DNA of 64,000 nucleotides from positions 38,501 to 102,500 of the forward strand of contig OZ025720.1 in the NCBI GenBank assembly GCA_964019335.1, given 5' to 3'. A program made the position numbers and the translations under genes. The notes under the pieces were generated by a model. The model saw only the letters and a program-made list of their open reading frames with translations. It was not told where the DNA came from and did not search any database. Shown here one piece after another: positions 63,808 through 64,000 of this stretch (position 1 is the first letter of the stretch; every line of letters begins with the position of its first letter). This DNA comes from Diplonema japonicum. Taxonomy: Eukaryota > Euglenozoa > Diplonemea > Diplonemida > Diplonemidae.

Positions 63808-64000
63808 TGGGTATCCTTTGCATTCGGGTGTTGGAATAGCGGAGGGGGAAAGAAATTTTAAAAAAAAAGGATTTTTTGACATGTGTCAATAGAATAAAAA
63901 AAAAATCCGCGAAAAGAAAAAAATGGGGAAATCATGAAGGGGATGGGGAGGGGATTTGTATGGTCAAAAAAAAAAAAAAAAACACAGAATACCAGAATTG
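63808..64000. other. Spacer at window end
   Basis: This is A-rich sequence upstream of the giant gene's start. No further gene begins inside the window. Confidence 0.6.

Noticed and set aside
1-64000. CRISPR array, bacterial operon or phage content
   Set aside because: GT-AG introns, a eukaryotic gene set (meckelin, dymeclin, Zim17, U-box, ABCD) and absence of ribosome-binding sites show eukaryotic nuclear DNA; the tandem repeats found lack spacer structure.

Overview
This 64 kb window looks like nuclear DNA of a flagellated protist. Inference: most likely a euglenozoan, with a diplonemid as best guess. (1) About 33 protein genes are recognisable and every one is on the minus strand. (2) Many neighbours are only about 60-270 bp apart, and a pyrimidine-containing AG acceptor often sits 1-30 nt before the ATG. 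This is the layout of polycistronic transcription matured by spliced-leader trans-splicing. (3) Genes also carry conventional but very short GT-AG introns (mostly 31-51 nt, typically GTATG...ACAG), which argues against kinetoplastids. (4) A meckelin gene implies a cilium with a transition zone; a Zim17/DNLZ gene and an ABCD transporter imply mitochondria and peroxisome-like organelles. No spliced-leader, rRNA or tRNA gene was recognised, so the taxonomic call stays an inference.

Layout. 1-12.8 kb is a dense block: a coiled-coil protein cut by the window edge, an armadillo/U-box ubiquitin ligase, a BRCT-like protein, a coiled-coil protein, a small Cys protein, two polytopic membrane proteins (one is meckelin/TMEM67), a small single-pass protein, an AIG1/FAR-17a-like protein and a villin-headpiece protein. 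12.8-17.7 kb is sparse and homopolymer-rich; it holds a myristoylated EF-hand-like gene, a 462-bp dispersed repeat, a tRNA-like retroposon and a MITE-like inverted-repeat element. 17.7-25 kb carries RING, SPAP-repeat zinc, glycine-zipper, coiled-coil and hemerythrin genes. 26-36 kb is the most unusual part: three WGR-domain genes within 10 kb, interleaved with an iron alcohol dehydrogenase, Zim17, a short-chain dehydrogenase, an ubiquitin-like/ankyrin protein and a CCCH-like protein. One WGR gene fuses WGR and a PARP regulatory domain to an R-S-E (arginine-type) ADP-ribosyltransferase domain instead of the H-Y-E PARP catalytic domain. 36-45.5 kb has a LYR-like protein, prolyl 4-hydroxylase, a repeat protein, prostaglandin reductase 2 and a peroxisomal ABC half transporter. 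45.5-54.4 kb is gene-poor, with two further terminal-inverted-repeat elements and one cold-shock gene. 54.4-64 kb has an unknown gene, dymeclin, and a 1669-residue armadillo/coiled-coil protein assembled across a 35-nt intron.

Exon structures were derived by hand from GT-AG sites, restored reading frame and family match; all joined lengths are multiples of three. Start codons were chosen as the first ATG after a plausible acceptor. The WGR/ART genes suggest a locally expanded ADP-ribosylation or DNA-damage module; the other genes are housekeeping functions with no obvious joint pathway, as expected for a polycistronic unit.
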